A stretch of 64,000 nt of DNA from Hyphomicrobiales bacterium (GTDB lineage: Bacteria > Pseudomonadota > Alphaproteobacteria > Rhizobiales > Rhizobiaceae). Positions 50,645 through 59,580 of the stretch are shown piece after piece. Both the position numbers and the translations under genes were made by a program. The notes under the pieces are model-generated. The model saw only the letters and a list, made by a program, of their open reading frames with translations. It was not told the DNA's origin and made no database searches. The stretch covers positions 53,111-117,110 of the forward strand of contig UBMI01000016.1 in assembly GCA_900466475.1 (NCBI GenBank), read 5' to 3'. Positions within the stretch are counted from its first letter, which is position 1. Every line of letters begins with the position of its first letter.

Positions 50645-52246
50645 ATGGCAGGGAGCGCGACAGCAACGGCGGGTTCGATCCCGGCAGCACCTGCGCACGC
50701 CGCCGATCGCATGGATCCCAAAAGGCTCATCGCTTTCTTCGCGATGGTGCTCGGCATGTTCATGTCGATCCTCGACATTCAGATCGTCTCCGCTTCGCTC
50801 GCCGAAATTCAGGCAGGCCTATCTGCCGGTTCGGACGAAATCGGCTGGGTGCAAACGGCCTATCTGATCGCCGAAGTCATCATGATCCCGCTGTCGGGCA
50901 CGCTGGCGCGTATCATCTCGACACGGTATCTCTTCGCAATCTCGGCTGCCGGTTTCACCATGGCGAGCGCCCTGGCCGCAACGGCGACGAACATCGACCA
51001 GATGATCGTCTACCGTGTCATTCAGGGCTTCATCGGCGGCGGCATGATCCCCTCGGTCTTCGCGGCCGCCTTTACGATCTTCCCGCCGTCGAAGCGTGCG
51101 ATCGTTTCGCCGATCATTGGCCTCATCGCCACGCTGGCGCCGACCATAGGCCCGACTGTCGGCGGTTACCTCAGCCATGCCTTCTCCTGGCACTGGCTGT
51201 TCCTGGTCAATATCGTGCCCGGTATCATCGTCACGATCGTCACCTGGAATTTCATCGATTTCGACAAACCGGAACTGTCGCTCTTCAAGAAGTTCGACTG
51301 GTACGGCCTGCTGTCTATGGGTGTTTTCCTTGGCGCACTGGAATATGTGCTGGAAGAAGGCAATTCGAACGACTGGTTCAACGATAGCTATATCGTCATG
51401 GGAGCCGTCGCATCGGTTGTCGCCGGCATTGTCTTCTTCTATCGGGCCTTTACGGTGGAGTTCCCGGTGGTCGATTTGACGGCCTTCTCGAACCGAAACT
51501 TCTCCTTTGGCTCGGTTTTCTCCTTCGTCATGGGCATCGGCCTCTACGGTCTTACCTATATCTATCCTGTGTATCTCGGCCGCATCCGTGGTTACGATTC
51601 GCAGATGATCGGCGAGACGATGTTCGTGTCGGGCCTCGCAATGTTCTTCACCGCGCCGATCGCCGGCCGGTTGTCGACCAAGCTCGACCTGCGTTTCATG
51701 ATGGCGATCGGTTTCGTCAGCTTTGCAGCAGGTACCTATATCATGACGCATCTGACGCAGGACTGGGACTTCTACGAGCTGTTCATCCCGCAGATCCTGC
51801 GCGGCTTCGGCCTGATGATGTGCATGGTGCCGATCAACAATATCGCGCTCGGCACCCTGTCGCCGCAGCGTATCCGAGGCGCCTCGGGTCTCTTCAACCT
51901 GACGCGTAACCTTGGCGGCGCCGTTGGCCTAGCTGTCATCAACACCGTGCTCACCACCCGGCAGGATGTGCATTACGAGCGGCTGCGCGAGAACGTTCAT
52001 TGGGGCAATACGGCTGCAATCGACCAGATGAACAATATGACCGCCAACTTCAACAATTGGGGCCTGGATGGCGCTAACGTCGCGGTCAAGCAGATGGTCG
52101 GCCTTGCGACCAAGCAGGCAATGATCCTTTCCTTCAGCGATATCTTCCTGATGCTGACAGTGCTTTTCCTGGCGATGATCCTTGGCGTCGTCATGATCAA
52201 GAAACCCGCGCCGCAAGGCGGCGGGGGAGGCGGTGGCGGCCACTGA
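50645..52246 (+). CDS. EmrB/QacA-type MFS multidrug efflux pump (DHA2)
   Basis: Drug/proton antiporter of 533 residues with 14 predicted helices. The family motifs are LDIQIVSASLAEIQAG in the first helix and the motif-C-like GPTVGGYLSHAFSWHWLF in the fifth. The start is the ATG at 50645 after GGAGG. The protein ends in QGGGGGGGGH, a short polyglycine tail with no equivalent I remember. With the adaptor it would extrude hydrophobic compounds, needing an outer-membrane channel from elsewhere. A strong terminator follows. Confidence 0.94.
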   Translation: MAGSATATAGSIPAAPAHAADRMDPKRLIAFFAMVLGMFMSILDIQIVSASLAEIQAGLSAGSDEIGWVQTAYLIAEVIMIPLSGTLARIISTRYLFAISAAGFTMASALAATATNIDQMIVYRVIQGFIGGGMIPSVFAAAFTIFPPSKRAIVSPIIGLIATLAPTIGPTVGGYLSHAFSWHWLFLVNIVPGIIVTIVTWNFIDFDKPELSLFKKFDWYGLLSMGVFLGALEYVLEEGNSNDWFNDSYIVMGAVASVVAGIVFFYRAFTVEFPVVDLTAFSNRNFSFGSVFSFVMGIGLYGLTYIYPVYLGRIRGYDSQMIGETMFVSGLAMFFTAPIAGRLSTKLDLRFMMAIGFVSFAAGTYIMTHLTQDWDFYELFIPQILRGFGLMMCMVPINNIALGTLSPQRIRGASGLFNLTRNLGGAVGLAVINTVLTTRQDVHYERLRENVHWGNTAAIDQMNNMTANFNNWGLDGANVAVKQMVGLATKQAMILSFSDIFLMLTVLFLAMILGVVMIKKPAPQGGGGGGGGH

Positions 52247-52266
52247 CCTCCGGCCGTCATTGCAAG

Positions 52267-52298
52267 AAAGGCCCTCTTCGGAGGGCCTTTTTGTTTTT
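52267..52298 (+). terminator. Rho-independent terminator after the efflux operon
   Basis: AAAGGCCCTC-TTCG-GAGGGCCTTT, a perfect 10-base stem with a stable UUCG tetraloop, followed by TTGTTTTT. Confidence 0.93.
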
Positions 52299-52351
52299 CT
52301 GGGCCCGGGTTTTCCCGATCCATGAGCAGGTGTTTCGCCACGCAATCATTT

Positions 52352-52371
52352 TTTGATTTACGTACATCAAA
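52352..52371 (+). promoter_or_regulatory. Candidate operator upstream of the first LacI gene
   Basis: TTTGATTTACGTACATCAAA is a near-palindrome with a TACGTA core and one mismatched pair, 33 bases before the LacI gene. Likely autoregulatory site. Confidence 0.45.
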
Positions 52372-52403
52372 TTTGGCGCTAATGGTCTCCTCCAGGAGGA
52401 GTG

Positions 52404-53429
52404 ATGAGGCCAACCGTTCATGATATCGCCGCTGCGGCGGGCGTTAGTCTTGCGACTGTGGACCGGGTCCTGAACCAGAGGCCGGGTGTGCGCCATGTGA
52501 CGCGGGAGAAGGTGGAAACCGCGATCCGCGATCTCGGCTATGTACGCGACGTGGCGGCTGCAAATCTCGCCAAGGGCCGCGTTTATCCGCTGACCTTCAT
52601 TTTGCCCGCCAGTGACAATTCCTTCATGCATGGCCTGAATGCCGAAATCCGCGCGGCGATTGCGCGCTCGGCCGCCGAGCGTACGGATATTCGGATCGTC
52701 GAGGTGCCCGCCTTCGACCCGCAGGCGCTCGTGCGCGAGCTTGAAACAGTCGCGGCCGAAAAGCCCTCGGGGATCGCGCTGGTGGCCACCGACGCGCCTG
52801 AGGTGAAGGCGATTGTGGATCGGTTGGTCCATGACGGAATTCCCGTCGTCACACTGGTTTCCGATCTGACGGGATCGCTGCGTCATCACTATGCCGGCGT
52901 CGACAATATCGCAGCAGGGCGCACCGCCGCCCGCCTGCTCGGCCGTTTCCTTGGCGGCGCTGAAGGCGAGATCGCCGTATTGGCGGGTTCCATGTTGGTG
53001 CGCGACCATCGTGAGCGCCTGGAGGGCTTTGCGTCCGTCATGGCGCAGGAGTTTCCGGCGCTGCATCTGTCGCCGGTGCTCGAAGGCCGGGATGACCCTG
53101 AAGTTGCCCATATGCTGATTGCGGATGCACTTGGGAAGAACGACGGCATCATCGGCATTTACAGCCTCGGTGCCGGTAATCGCGGCCTGATCCGCGCACT
53201 GAAGGAAAAGGCTGCCGACAGGGCATTGACGGTCATTGCCCATGAATTGACGGCACATACTCGCGCTGCCGTTCTCGATGGCACTATCGACGCAATCCTC
53301 AACCAGGATGCCGGCCACGAGGTGCGCAGCGCGATCCGTGTTCTCAAGGCAAAGGCGGACGGGCTTGCCGTCATCGATGCGCAGGAGCGTATTCGCCTCG
53401 ACATATTCCTGAAAGACAATCTGCCGTAA
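52404..53429 (+). CDS. LacI-family regulator of xylose genes
   Basis: A 341-residue repressor. The LacI helix-turn-helix MRPTVHDIAAAAGVSLATVDRVLNQRPGV is at residues 1-29 and is followed by the hinge helix. The sugar-binding part is of the ribose-binding-protein type (FILPASDNSFMHGLNAEIRAAIARS onward). The ATG at 52404 has AGGAGG close by. It precedes xylulokinase by 21 bases on the same strand, so it should control xylB-xylA and itself, probably with D-xylose as signal. That assignment is inference from operon position. Confidence 0.9.
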   Translation: MRPTVHDIAAAAGVSLATVDRVLNQRPGVRHVTREKVETAIRDLGYVRDVAAANLAKGRVYPLTFILPASDNSFMHGLNAEIRAAIARSAAERTDIRIVEVPAFDPQALVRELETVAAEKPSGIALVATDAPEVKAIVDRLVHDGIPVVTLVSDLTGSLRHHYAGVDNIAAGRTAARLLGRFLGGAEGEIAVLAGSMLVRDHRERLEGFASVMAQEFPALHLSPVLEGRDDPEVAHMLIADALGKNDGIIGIYSLGAGNRGLIRALKEKAADRALTVIAHELTAHTRAAVLDGTIDAILNQDAGHEVRSAIRVLKAKADGLAVIDAQERIRLDIFLKDNLP

Positions 53430-53450
53430 CGGCAAAGGGAGAAACACCAC

Positions 53451-54905
53451 ATGTATCTGGGTCTCGATCTCGGAACTTCGGGCGTCAAGGCGATGCTGAT
53501 CGACGGCGATCAGAAGATCATCGGCTCGGCCAATGGTTCGCTCGACGTCTCGCGCCCGCATTCCGGCTGGTCCGAACAGGAACCTGCCCATTGGGTACGC
53601 GCCACGGAAGAGGCCGTCGCCGGCCTCAAGGCCAAGCATCCGAAGGAGCTTGCCGCGGTCAAGGGCATCGGCCTATCCGGCCAGATGCACGGTGCAACGC
53701 TGCTCGACGCTTCCGACAAGGTGCTGCGTCCCTGCATTCTCTGGAACGATACGCGCTCCTATATCGAGGCTGCCGCGCTCGACGCCGATCCGCGCTTCCG
53801 CAAGCTGACCGGCAATATTGTATTTCCCGGATTTACCGCGCCGAAGCTTGCCTGGGTTGCCAAGAACGAGCCCGAGATCTTCGCCAGGGTCGCAAAAGTC
53901 CTTCTGCCGAAGGATTATCTGCGCCTCTGGCTGACAGGCGAGCATATTTCGGAAATGTCTGACTCGGCCGGTACGTCCTGGCTCGATACCGGCAAGCGCG
54001 CCTGGTCGTCCGAGCTTCTGGCTGCCACCAATCTCGATGAAAAACAGATGCCGACACTTGTCGAAGGCACGGAGCAGGGCGGCAAGCTGCGCGCCGCGCT
54101 CGCTTCGGCCTGGGGCATATCAGGCGATGTCGTTGTTGCCGGCGGTGCCGGTGACAATGCGGCCTCGGCCTGCGGCATGGGCACGGTCAGCGATGGCGCT
54201 GCCTTCGTTTCGCTCGGCACATCGGGTGTTCTGTTTGCCGCCAATGCCGCCTACCTGCCGAAGCCGGAAAGCGCCGTCCATGCCTTCTGCCATGCTCTGC
54301 CGAACACCTGGCACCAGATGGGCGTCATCCTGTCGGCCACCGATGCGCTGAACTGGCATTCGTCGGTTACCGGAAAATCGGCCGCCGATCTCACCGGCGA
54401 ACTTGGCGAAAGCCTGAAGGCGCCGACCGGCGTGACTTTCCTGCCCTATCTCTCGGGCGAGCGCACGCCGCACAATGATGCAGTCATCCGCGGCGCCTTT
54501 ATCGGCCTCGGACATGAAAGCAGCCGTGTGGTGCTGACGCAGGCAGTGCTGGAGGGCGTGTCCTTCGCGATCCGGGATAATCTCGAAGCGCTGCGGTCTG
54601 CGGGCACGGATATTTCCCGCGTCACGGCGATCGGCGGCGGTTCGCGTTCGCGCTACTGGCTGGCCTCTATCGCGACTGCGCTCGGCGTTCCCGTCGACCT
54701 GCCGGCGGATGGCGATTTCGGTGCCGCCTTTGGTGCTGCCCGCCTTGGTCTCATTGCTGCAACAGGCGCCGATCCGGTTGCCGTCTGCACCCCGCCGGTT
54801 ACGGCCGGTACAATCGAGCCGGTCGCCGCACTCAGCGGCGCCTATGAGGATGCCTACAAGCGCTATCGCGCGACCTACCCGGCGATCAAGTCGCTGGTCC
54901 ATTGA
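53451..54905 (+). CDS. xylB: Xylulokinase
   Basis: Phosphorylates D-xylulose to xylulose 5-phosphate; 484 residues, the standard length. FGGY kinase markers are the N-terminal LGLDLGTSGVKAMLID, the substrate segment GLSGQMHGATLLD, WNDTRS, the ATP-binding GGGSRSRYWLASIATALGVPV near residue 400 and the GDFGAAFGAARLGLIAA block. Lies between the LacI gene and xylose isomerase in one operon. It differs from the pentulose kinase at 16645, which belongs to another FGGY branch. Confidence 0.95.
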   Translation: MYLGLDLGTSGVKAMLIDGDQKIIGSANGSLDVSRPHSGWSEQEPAHWVRATEEAVAGLKAKHPKELAAVKGIGLSGQMHGATLLDASDKVLRPCILWNDTRSYIEAAALDADPRFRKLTGNIVFPGFTAPKLAWVAKNEPEIFARVAKVLLPKDYLRLWLTGEHISEMSDSAGTSWLDTGKRAWSSELLAATNLDEKQMPTLVEGTEQGGKLRAALASAWGISGDVVVAGGAGDNAASACGMGTVSDGAAFVSLGTSGVLFAANAAYLPKPESAVHAFCHALPNTWHQMGVILSATDALNWHSSVTGKSAADLTGELGESLKAPTGVTFLPYLSGERTPHNDAVIRGAFIGLGHESSRVVLTQAVLEGVSFAIRDNLEALRSAGTDISRVTAIGGGSRSRYWLASIATALGVPVDLPADGDFGAAFGAARLGLIAATGADPVAVCTPPVTAGTIEPVAALSGAYEDAYKRYRATYPAIKSLVH

Positions 54906-54940
54906 TCCGTCCATAAGAACTGAACCCAAGGAGAACCCAA

Positions 54941-56251
54941 ATGAGCACCGGATTTTTCGGCGACATCCAGAAAGTGAAGTACGAAGGCCCAGACAGCACC
55001 AATCCGCTGGCCTTCCGCTACTACCAGCCGGACGAAATCGTTCTCGGCAAGCGCATGGAAGACCATCTGCGCTTCGCGGTTGCCTATTGGCACACCTTCA
55101 CCTGGCCGGGCGGCGACCCCTTCGGTGGTCAGACCTTCCTGCGTCCCTGGTTCGAAGACACGATGAAGGCCGCCAAGCTCAAGGCTGACGTCGCTTTCGA
55201 ATTCTTCTCGCTGCTCGGCGCGCCCTACTACTGCTTCCACGACGCCGACGTGCGCCCGGAAGGCAAGAACTTTGCCGAAAACACCAAGAACCTGAACGAG
55301 ATCGTCGACTACTTCGCCGAAAAGCAGGCCGCCACCGGCACCAAGCTGCTCTGGGGCACGGCGAACCTGTTCTCGAACCGTCGCTACATGTCGGGTGCTG
55401 CAACCAATCCGGATCCGGATGTCTTTGCTTTCGCCGCTGCGACGGTGAAGACCTGCATCGACGCCACGCAGAAGCTCGGCGGCGAAAACTACGTTCTGTG
55501 GGGCGGCCGCGAAGGCTATGAAACCCTCCTCAACACCGATATCGGCCGCGAGCTCGACCAACTCGGTCGCTTCCTCAACCTCGTCGTCGAGTACAAGCAC
55601 AAGATCGGCTACAAGGGCACGATCCTGATCGAGCCGAAGCCGCAAGAGCCGACCAAGCACCAGTACGACTATGACGTCGCGACGGTCTACGGCTTCCTCA
55701 AGAAGCACGGCCTCGAAAACGAAGTGAAGCTCAACATCGAGCAGGGCCATGCGATCCTCGCCGGCCATTCCTTCGAGCATGAGCTGGCGCTCGCAAATGC
55801 GCTCGGCATCTTCGGCTCGATCGACATGAACCGCAACGACTACCAGTCCGGTTGGGATACCGACCAGTTCCCGAACAACGTTCCGGAAATGGCTCTGGCC
55901 TATTATTACGTTCTGGCGGGCGGCGGCTTCAAGACGGGCGGTACCAACTTCGATTCGAAGCTGCGCCGTCAGTCGCTTGATCCGGCAGACCTGCTGATCG
56001 GCCATATCGGCGGCATGGATTGCTGCGCCCGCGGCCTGAAGGCTGCTGCCAAGATGCTCGAAGACAAGGCTCTGTCGCAGCCGCTCGCAGACCGCTATGC
56101 CGGCTGGAATTCGGCTGAAGGCCAGAAGCTCTTCCGCGGCGAATATTCGCTGGAAGAGATCACACAGTGGGTCGAAGGCAAGGACGTCAACCCGCAGCCG
56201 AAGTCCGGCAAGCAGGAATTGCTCGAAAACATCGTCAACCGCTACGTCTGA
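54941..56251 (+). CDS. xylA: Xylose isomerase, class II
   Basis: Converts D-xylose to D-xylulose, 436 residues. Visible are the catalytic histidine in WHTFTWPGGDPFGG at residues 50-63, NYVLWGGREGYETLLNTD, the metal-binding glutamate in LIEPKPQEPTKHQYDYD and the metal/substrate motif EQGHAILAGHSFEHELALA. The protein length and N-terminus MSTGFFGDI fit class II enzymes. Follows xylB by 35 bases and is closed by a strong terminator. No xylose-specific transporter precedes it; the CUT2 importer 1.7 kb downstream is a candidate. Confidence 0.97.
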   Translation: MSTGFFGDIQKVKYEGPDSTNPLAFRYYQPDEIVLGKRMEDHLRFAVAYWHTFTWPGGDPFGGQTFLRPWFEDTMKAAKLKADVAFEFFSLLGAPYYCFHDADVRPEGKNFAENTKNLNEIVDYFAEKQAATGTKLLWGTANLFSNRRYMSGAATNPDPDVFAFAAATVKTCIDATQKLGGENYVLWGGREGYETLLNTDIGRELDQLGRFLNLVVEYKHKIGYKGTILIEPKPQEPTKHQYDYDVATVYGFLKKHGLENEVKLNIEQGHAILAGHSFEHELALANALGIFGSIDMNRNDYQSGWDTDQFPNNVPEMALAYYYVLAGGGFKTGGTNFDSKLRRQSLDPADLLIGHIGGMDCCARGLKAAAKMLEDKALSQPLADRYAGWNSAEGQKLFRGEYSLEEITQWVEGKDVNPQPKSGKQELLENIVNRYV

Positions 56252-56274
56252 TGCCGGTTTGACTTATCATCACG

Positions 56275-56304
56275 GCCAGGGAGCGAGAGTTCCCTGGCTT
56301 TTTT
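56275..56304 (+). terminator. Rho-independent terminator after xylA
   Basis: GCCAGGGA, an 8-base loop, then TCCCTGGC and six T residues (56299-56304), 23 bases after the xylA stop codon. Confidence 0.92.
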
Positions 56305-56380
56305 ATGCGCGGATCGACATTGTTTGGTGCTCTCGCCGTCCTAAATTCCAGCCGGCGACGTACGAACGGGGATCGTTTCC

Positions 56381-56767
56381 ATGACGGACATTGACCTTCC
56401 AGATCTCTATCGCGGCTATGTTGCCTGCCTGAACAGCCAGGACTGGCCGAATCTCAGCAATTTCGTGCATGACGATGTCAGCTACAACGACAAGCGTATC
56501 GGGCTCTCCGGCTATCGCGAGATGCTTGAAGACGATTTTCGGGCTATCCCGGACCTTTCCTTCGACATCAGCATGCTGGTTTGCGAGCCGCCGCGCATCG
56601 CGAGCCGCCTGCTCTTCGACTGTACGCCAAAAGGGATGCTCTTCGGTCTGCCGGTCAATGGCAGAAGGGTACGCTTTGCGGAAAATGTCGTCTATGCGTT
56701 CATGGACGGGCGGATATTCGAGGTCTGGTCGGTCATCGACAAAGGGGCCATCGAGGCTCAGCTCTAG
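56381..56767 (+). CDS. SnoaL-like (NTF2-fold) protein
   Basis: A 128-residue protein of the NTF2/SnoaL superfamily: N-terminal helix YRGYVACLNSQDWPNLSNFV, then a beta sheet with YNDKRIGLSGYREMLEDDFRAIPDLSFDI. Family members include polyketide cyclases and small isomerases, and many have unknown roles. It starts 77 bases after the xylA terminator and is convergent with the second LacI gene (12-base gap). No operon context clarifies its substrate. Confidence 0.85.
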   Translation: MTDIDLPDLYRGYVACLNSQDWPNLSNFVHDDVSYNDKRIGLSGYREMLEDDFRAIPDLSFDISMLVCEPPRIASRLLFDCTPKGMLFGLPVNGRRVRFAENVVYAFMDGRIFEVWSVIDKGAIEAQL

Positions 56768-56779
56768 AACCGAACGCGT

Positions 56780-57811
56780 CTACCGCTTCTGCCAGTTGCG
56801 CGGCGGAGCCGAAACCGAATTGCGCACCACGAGATCTGGCCGCAACAGAATTTCTGTTTCGGCCGGGCGGCCATCGGAGAGAAGCTCCAGGAGCAGCGCC
56901 ATGGCCTGTTTGCCGATTGCCGTGCGCGGCTGGCGGATGGTGGTCAGCGACGGGCTCATGAAGACGGCTTGCGGCACGTCGTCGAAGCCGGTGACCGAAA
57001 AATCCTGCGGGATATTGTAGCCGCGGGCGTTCAAGCCGATCATGACGCCGATCGCTGTCTGGTCGTTGACGCACATGAAGGCAGTCGGCAGCGTGTCGCG
57101 CATGAAAAGCTGCTCCACAGCATGGCGGCCGCTTTCGATCGTGCCATCGCCTTCCAGCACGATACGCGTGTCTTTCGGCACGCCGGCAGCGTCCAGGCCC
57201 GCGTCATAGCCCTGTCGGCGGCGGCTGTAGGCAAGGCGGGTGCGGGAGTCGCCGATGAAGGCGATCTTGCGGTGACCTTCCGCCAGAAGCAGGTCGACGG
57301 CTTTCCTTGCGCCCTCAATGTCGTCGACGCCGACATAGGGGATGCCACCATTGAAGACGGGTTCGAAGACGCCGACGCTCGGCGGTAGCTGCGCCGTAAC
57401 CATCTGATGGCCGAACGGCAATATGCCGGTAAAGAGGATCAGGCCGGCCGCCTGGTTCGAATTGAAAAATTTCAGATATTCCAGGCCACGCTGCGCATCA
57501 TTTTGCGTATGGCCGATCAGGACACCGTAGCCATGGGCCCGCGCCTCGTTTTCCAGGCCGATCAGGATGTTGGAAAAGTTGGGGTCGCCGATATCGGGCG
57601 CCACGACCAGGATCATGTTGGAACGACCGAGCCGCAGGCTGCGCGCCATGGCATTGGTCGTATAGCCGGTGATGGCAATCGCCTGATTGACCTTCAGACG
57701 CGTGGAATTGGCCACCTTTTCGGGCATGTGGATCGCCCGCGATACCGTCGCGATGGAAACCTCGGCGATCCGGGCGACGTCTTCGATTGTAGCGGGCGTG
57801 GAATTCGACAC
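56780..57811 (-). CDS. LacI-family regulator of the downstream sugar ABC operon
   Basis: A 343-residue repressor. The helix-turn-helix is TIEDVARIAEVSIATVSRAIHMPEKV near residues 8-33. The effector domain (MILVVAPDIGDPNFSNILIGLENEARAHGYGVLIG to DDVPQAVFMSPSLTTIRQP) is a full LacI/GalR fold. GTG at 57811 is preferred: it gives the family's usual short N-terminus and AAGG precedes it, whereas the frame to 57880 adds an atypical 23 residues. Divergent from the CUT2 ABC genes with two strong operators between, so it represses the transporter until sugar appears. Confidence 0.9.
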   Translation of the reverse strand: MSNSTPATIEDVARIAEVSIATVSRAIHMPEKVANSTRLKVNQAIAITGYTTNAMARSLRLGRSNMILVVAPDIGDPNFSNILIGLENEARAHGYGVLIGHTQNDAQRGLEYLKFFNSNQAAGLILFTGILPFGHQMVTAQLPPSVGVFEPVFNGGIPYVGVDDIEGARKAVDLLLAEGHRKIAFIGDSRTRLAYSRRRQGYDAGLDAAGVPKDTRIVLEGDGTIESGRHAVEQLFMRDTLPTAFMCVNDQTAIGVMIGLNARGYNIPQDFSVTGFDDVPQAVFMSPSLTTIRQPRTAIGKQAMALLLELLSDGRPAETEILLRPDLVVRNSVSAPPRNWQKR

Positions 57812-57900
57812 GTGGTCTGCCTTGGGCTGTCTTCGCCGCACACTACACAGACTTATCGGGAGGTCAAAGGCACCGCACAACAGATCTGTGTAAATCCACG

Positions 57901-57937
57901 ATGTAAACCTTTACATGCCTGATGTAAAGGTTTACAT
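57901..57937 (+). promoter_or_regulatory. Two mirrored LacI-type operators
   Basis: ATGTAAACCTTTACAT (57901-57916) and its exact reverse complement ATGTAAAGGTTTACAT (57922-57937) are separated by GCCTG. Each is itself nearly palindromic (TGTAAA-SS-TTTACA). A weaker TGTGTAAATCC lies at 57887. The sites sit between the LacI gene and the ABC operon. Confidence 0.8.
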
Positions 57938-57975
57938 ATGCCAACATAAGCGGATGGGAGCCGCAGGAGGAAATC

Positions 57976-59502
57976 ATGACCGTGGATACCGCAGAGGCTG
58001 CACCGGTGGTGTTGTCCGCCAGGCGCATTTGCAAGTCTTTCAGCGGCGTGCAGGTTCTCTTCAGTGTCAACTTCGATCTCCGCGCCGGTGAAATCCATGC
58101 GCTAATGGGCGAAAATGGCGCCGGAAAATCCACTCTCGTCAAGATTCTCTCCGGCTTCGAACAGCCAACCTCCGGCGAGATCCTGCTCGACGGCGAGCCA
58201 GTGGTGCTGCCTCCGAACGGCGCAGCCGAAGCGCTCGGCATTGTCATCATTCACCAGGAATTCAATCTGGCCGAACATCTGACGGTCACTGAAAGCCTGT
58301 TCCTCGGTCGCGAGGTCACGCATTTCGGGGTGCTCGACCGCAAATACATGCGCTCGGAGACGCGTCGCGTGTTGGATGTGCTCGGTTCGCATGTCGACGA
58401 GAACGCGATGATCAGTTCGCTGTCGATTGCCGACAAGCAGATGGTCGAGATTGCCAAGGCAATCAGCCGCGATGCCCGCGTTGTCTTCATGGACGAGCCG
58501 ACCGCCGTTTTGTCGCGCGAGGAAATCAATATGCTCTTCAAGCAGGTGCGTAAGCTGCGCGATCAGGGCACCAGTTTCGTCTTCGTTTCCCACAAGCTTG
58601 ACGAGGTCATGGAGCTGACCGACAGGGTCACAGTCCTTCGCGATGGCCAGTGGGTGAAGACGGCTCCGACCTCCATGCTGGATGGTGAATCTATTGCGCA
58701 GCTCATGGTCGGCCGCGAGCTTTCGAGCCTCTATCCGGCCAAGGTCGAGCCCAATGTCGACGAGGAAGTCGTGCTTCGCGTCAGTTCGGTTTCGACTGGC
58801 TACGTGCAGGATGCGAGCTTCGAAGTGCGTAAGGGCGAGGTGATCGGATTTTCCGGACTTATCGGTTCGGGTCGTACCGAGCTGATGGAGGCGATCGCCG
58901 GTCTGCGTTCGCGCCTTTCCGGCGAGGTCGTCATCCACGGCGAAAGCGTGTCTTCGGGTGATGCGCGTGCCGCCAATCGCGCCGGCCTTGCTTATATGAC
59001 CAAGGACCGCAAGTCCAAAGGGCTGCTGCTTGGCTCGGGCATGATCGCCAACCTGACGCTACAATCGCTCGAACGCCATGTCAGCCATGGTTATCTGAGC
59101 CCGAACAGTGAAGCGGCAGCGCTTGCCAAGGCCAAGCGGCGCTTCGACATCCGCGTACGCGACGGCAATATCATTGCTGGCCGCATGTCAGGCGGCAACC
59201 AGCAGAAGCTGCTTCTCGCCAAGGTCATGGAGACCGAGCCGCAGATCATCATCATCGACGAGCCGACGCGCGGCATCGATGTCGGCACCAAGCAGCAGAT
59301 CTATCATTTCATTTCGGCGCTCGCCCGCGACGGGCGGTCGATCATCGTCGTGTCCTCGGAAATGCCTGAGGTCATCGGGCTTTGCACGCGGGTTGCCGTG
59401 ATGCGCGAAGGCCGGATCGTCGGCATCCTCGAAGGCGATGAAATTTCCGAGCAGGAAATCATGCGTTACGCCGCGGGGCTGAAGCGTCAAGCGGCTGCCT
59501 GA
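57976..59502 (+). CDS. CUT2 sugar ABC transporter, ATP-binding protein
   Basis: Fused double ATPase of 508 residues, like RbsA or XylG. The first nucleotide site has Walker A GENGAGKST at residues 45-53, signature-like LSIADKQ and VVFMDEPTAVL. The second has the degenerate GLIGSGRTE typical of the second half, then SGGNQQKLLLAKVM and IIIIDEPTRGIDVG. AGGAGG precedes the ATG. It heads an operon with permease and binding protein under the mirrored LacI operators. The sugar is unknown: ribose, xylose and fructose importers all have this layout. Confidence 0.95.
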   Translation: MTVDTAEAAPVVLSARRICKSFSGVQVLFSVNFDLRAGEIHALMGENGAGKSTLVKILSGFEQPTSGEILLDGEPVVLPPNGAAEALGIVIIHQEFNLAEHLTVTESLFLGREVTHFGVLDRKYMRSETRRVLDVLGSHVDENAMISSLSIADKQMVEIAKAISRDARVVFMDEPTAVLSREEINMLFKQVRKLRDQGTSFVFVSHKLDEVMELTDRVTVLRDGQWVKTAPTSMLDGESIAQLMVGRELSSLYPAKVEPNVDEEVVLRVSSVSTGYVQDASFEVRKGEVIGFSGLIGSGRTELMEAIAGLRSRLSGEVVIHGESVSSGDARAANRAGLAYMTKDRKSKGLLLGSGMIANLTLQSLERHVSHGYLSPNSEAAALAKAKRRFDIRVRDGNIIAGRMSGGNQQKLLLAKVMETEPQIIIIDEPTRGIDVGTKQQIYHFISALARDGRSIIVVSSEMPEVIGLCTRVAVMREGRIVGILEGDEISEQEIMRYAAGLKRQAAA

Positions 59503-59580
59503 TGCCGGCGAGGCGCGACGTGAGCGGACCGCGCGCGAGACAAACAGGATGCCCAGCAATCATGGGACGGGAGGTTGGTT

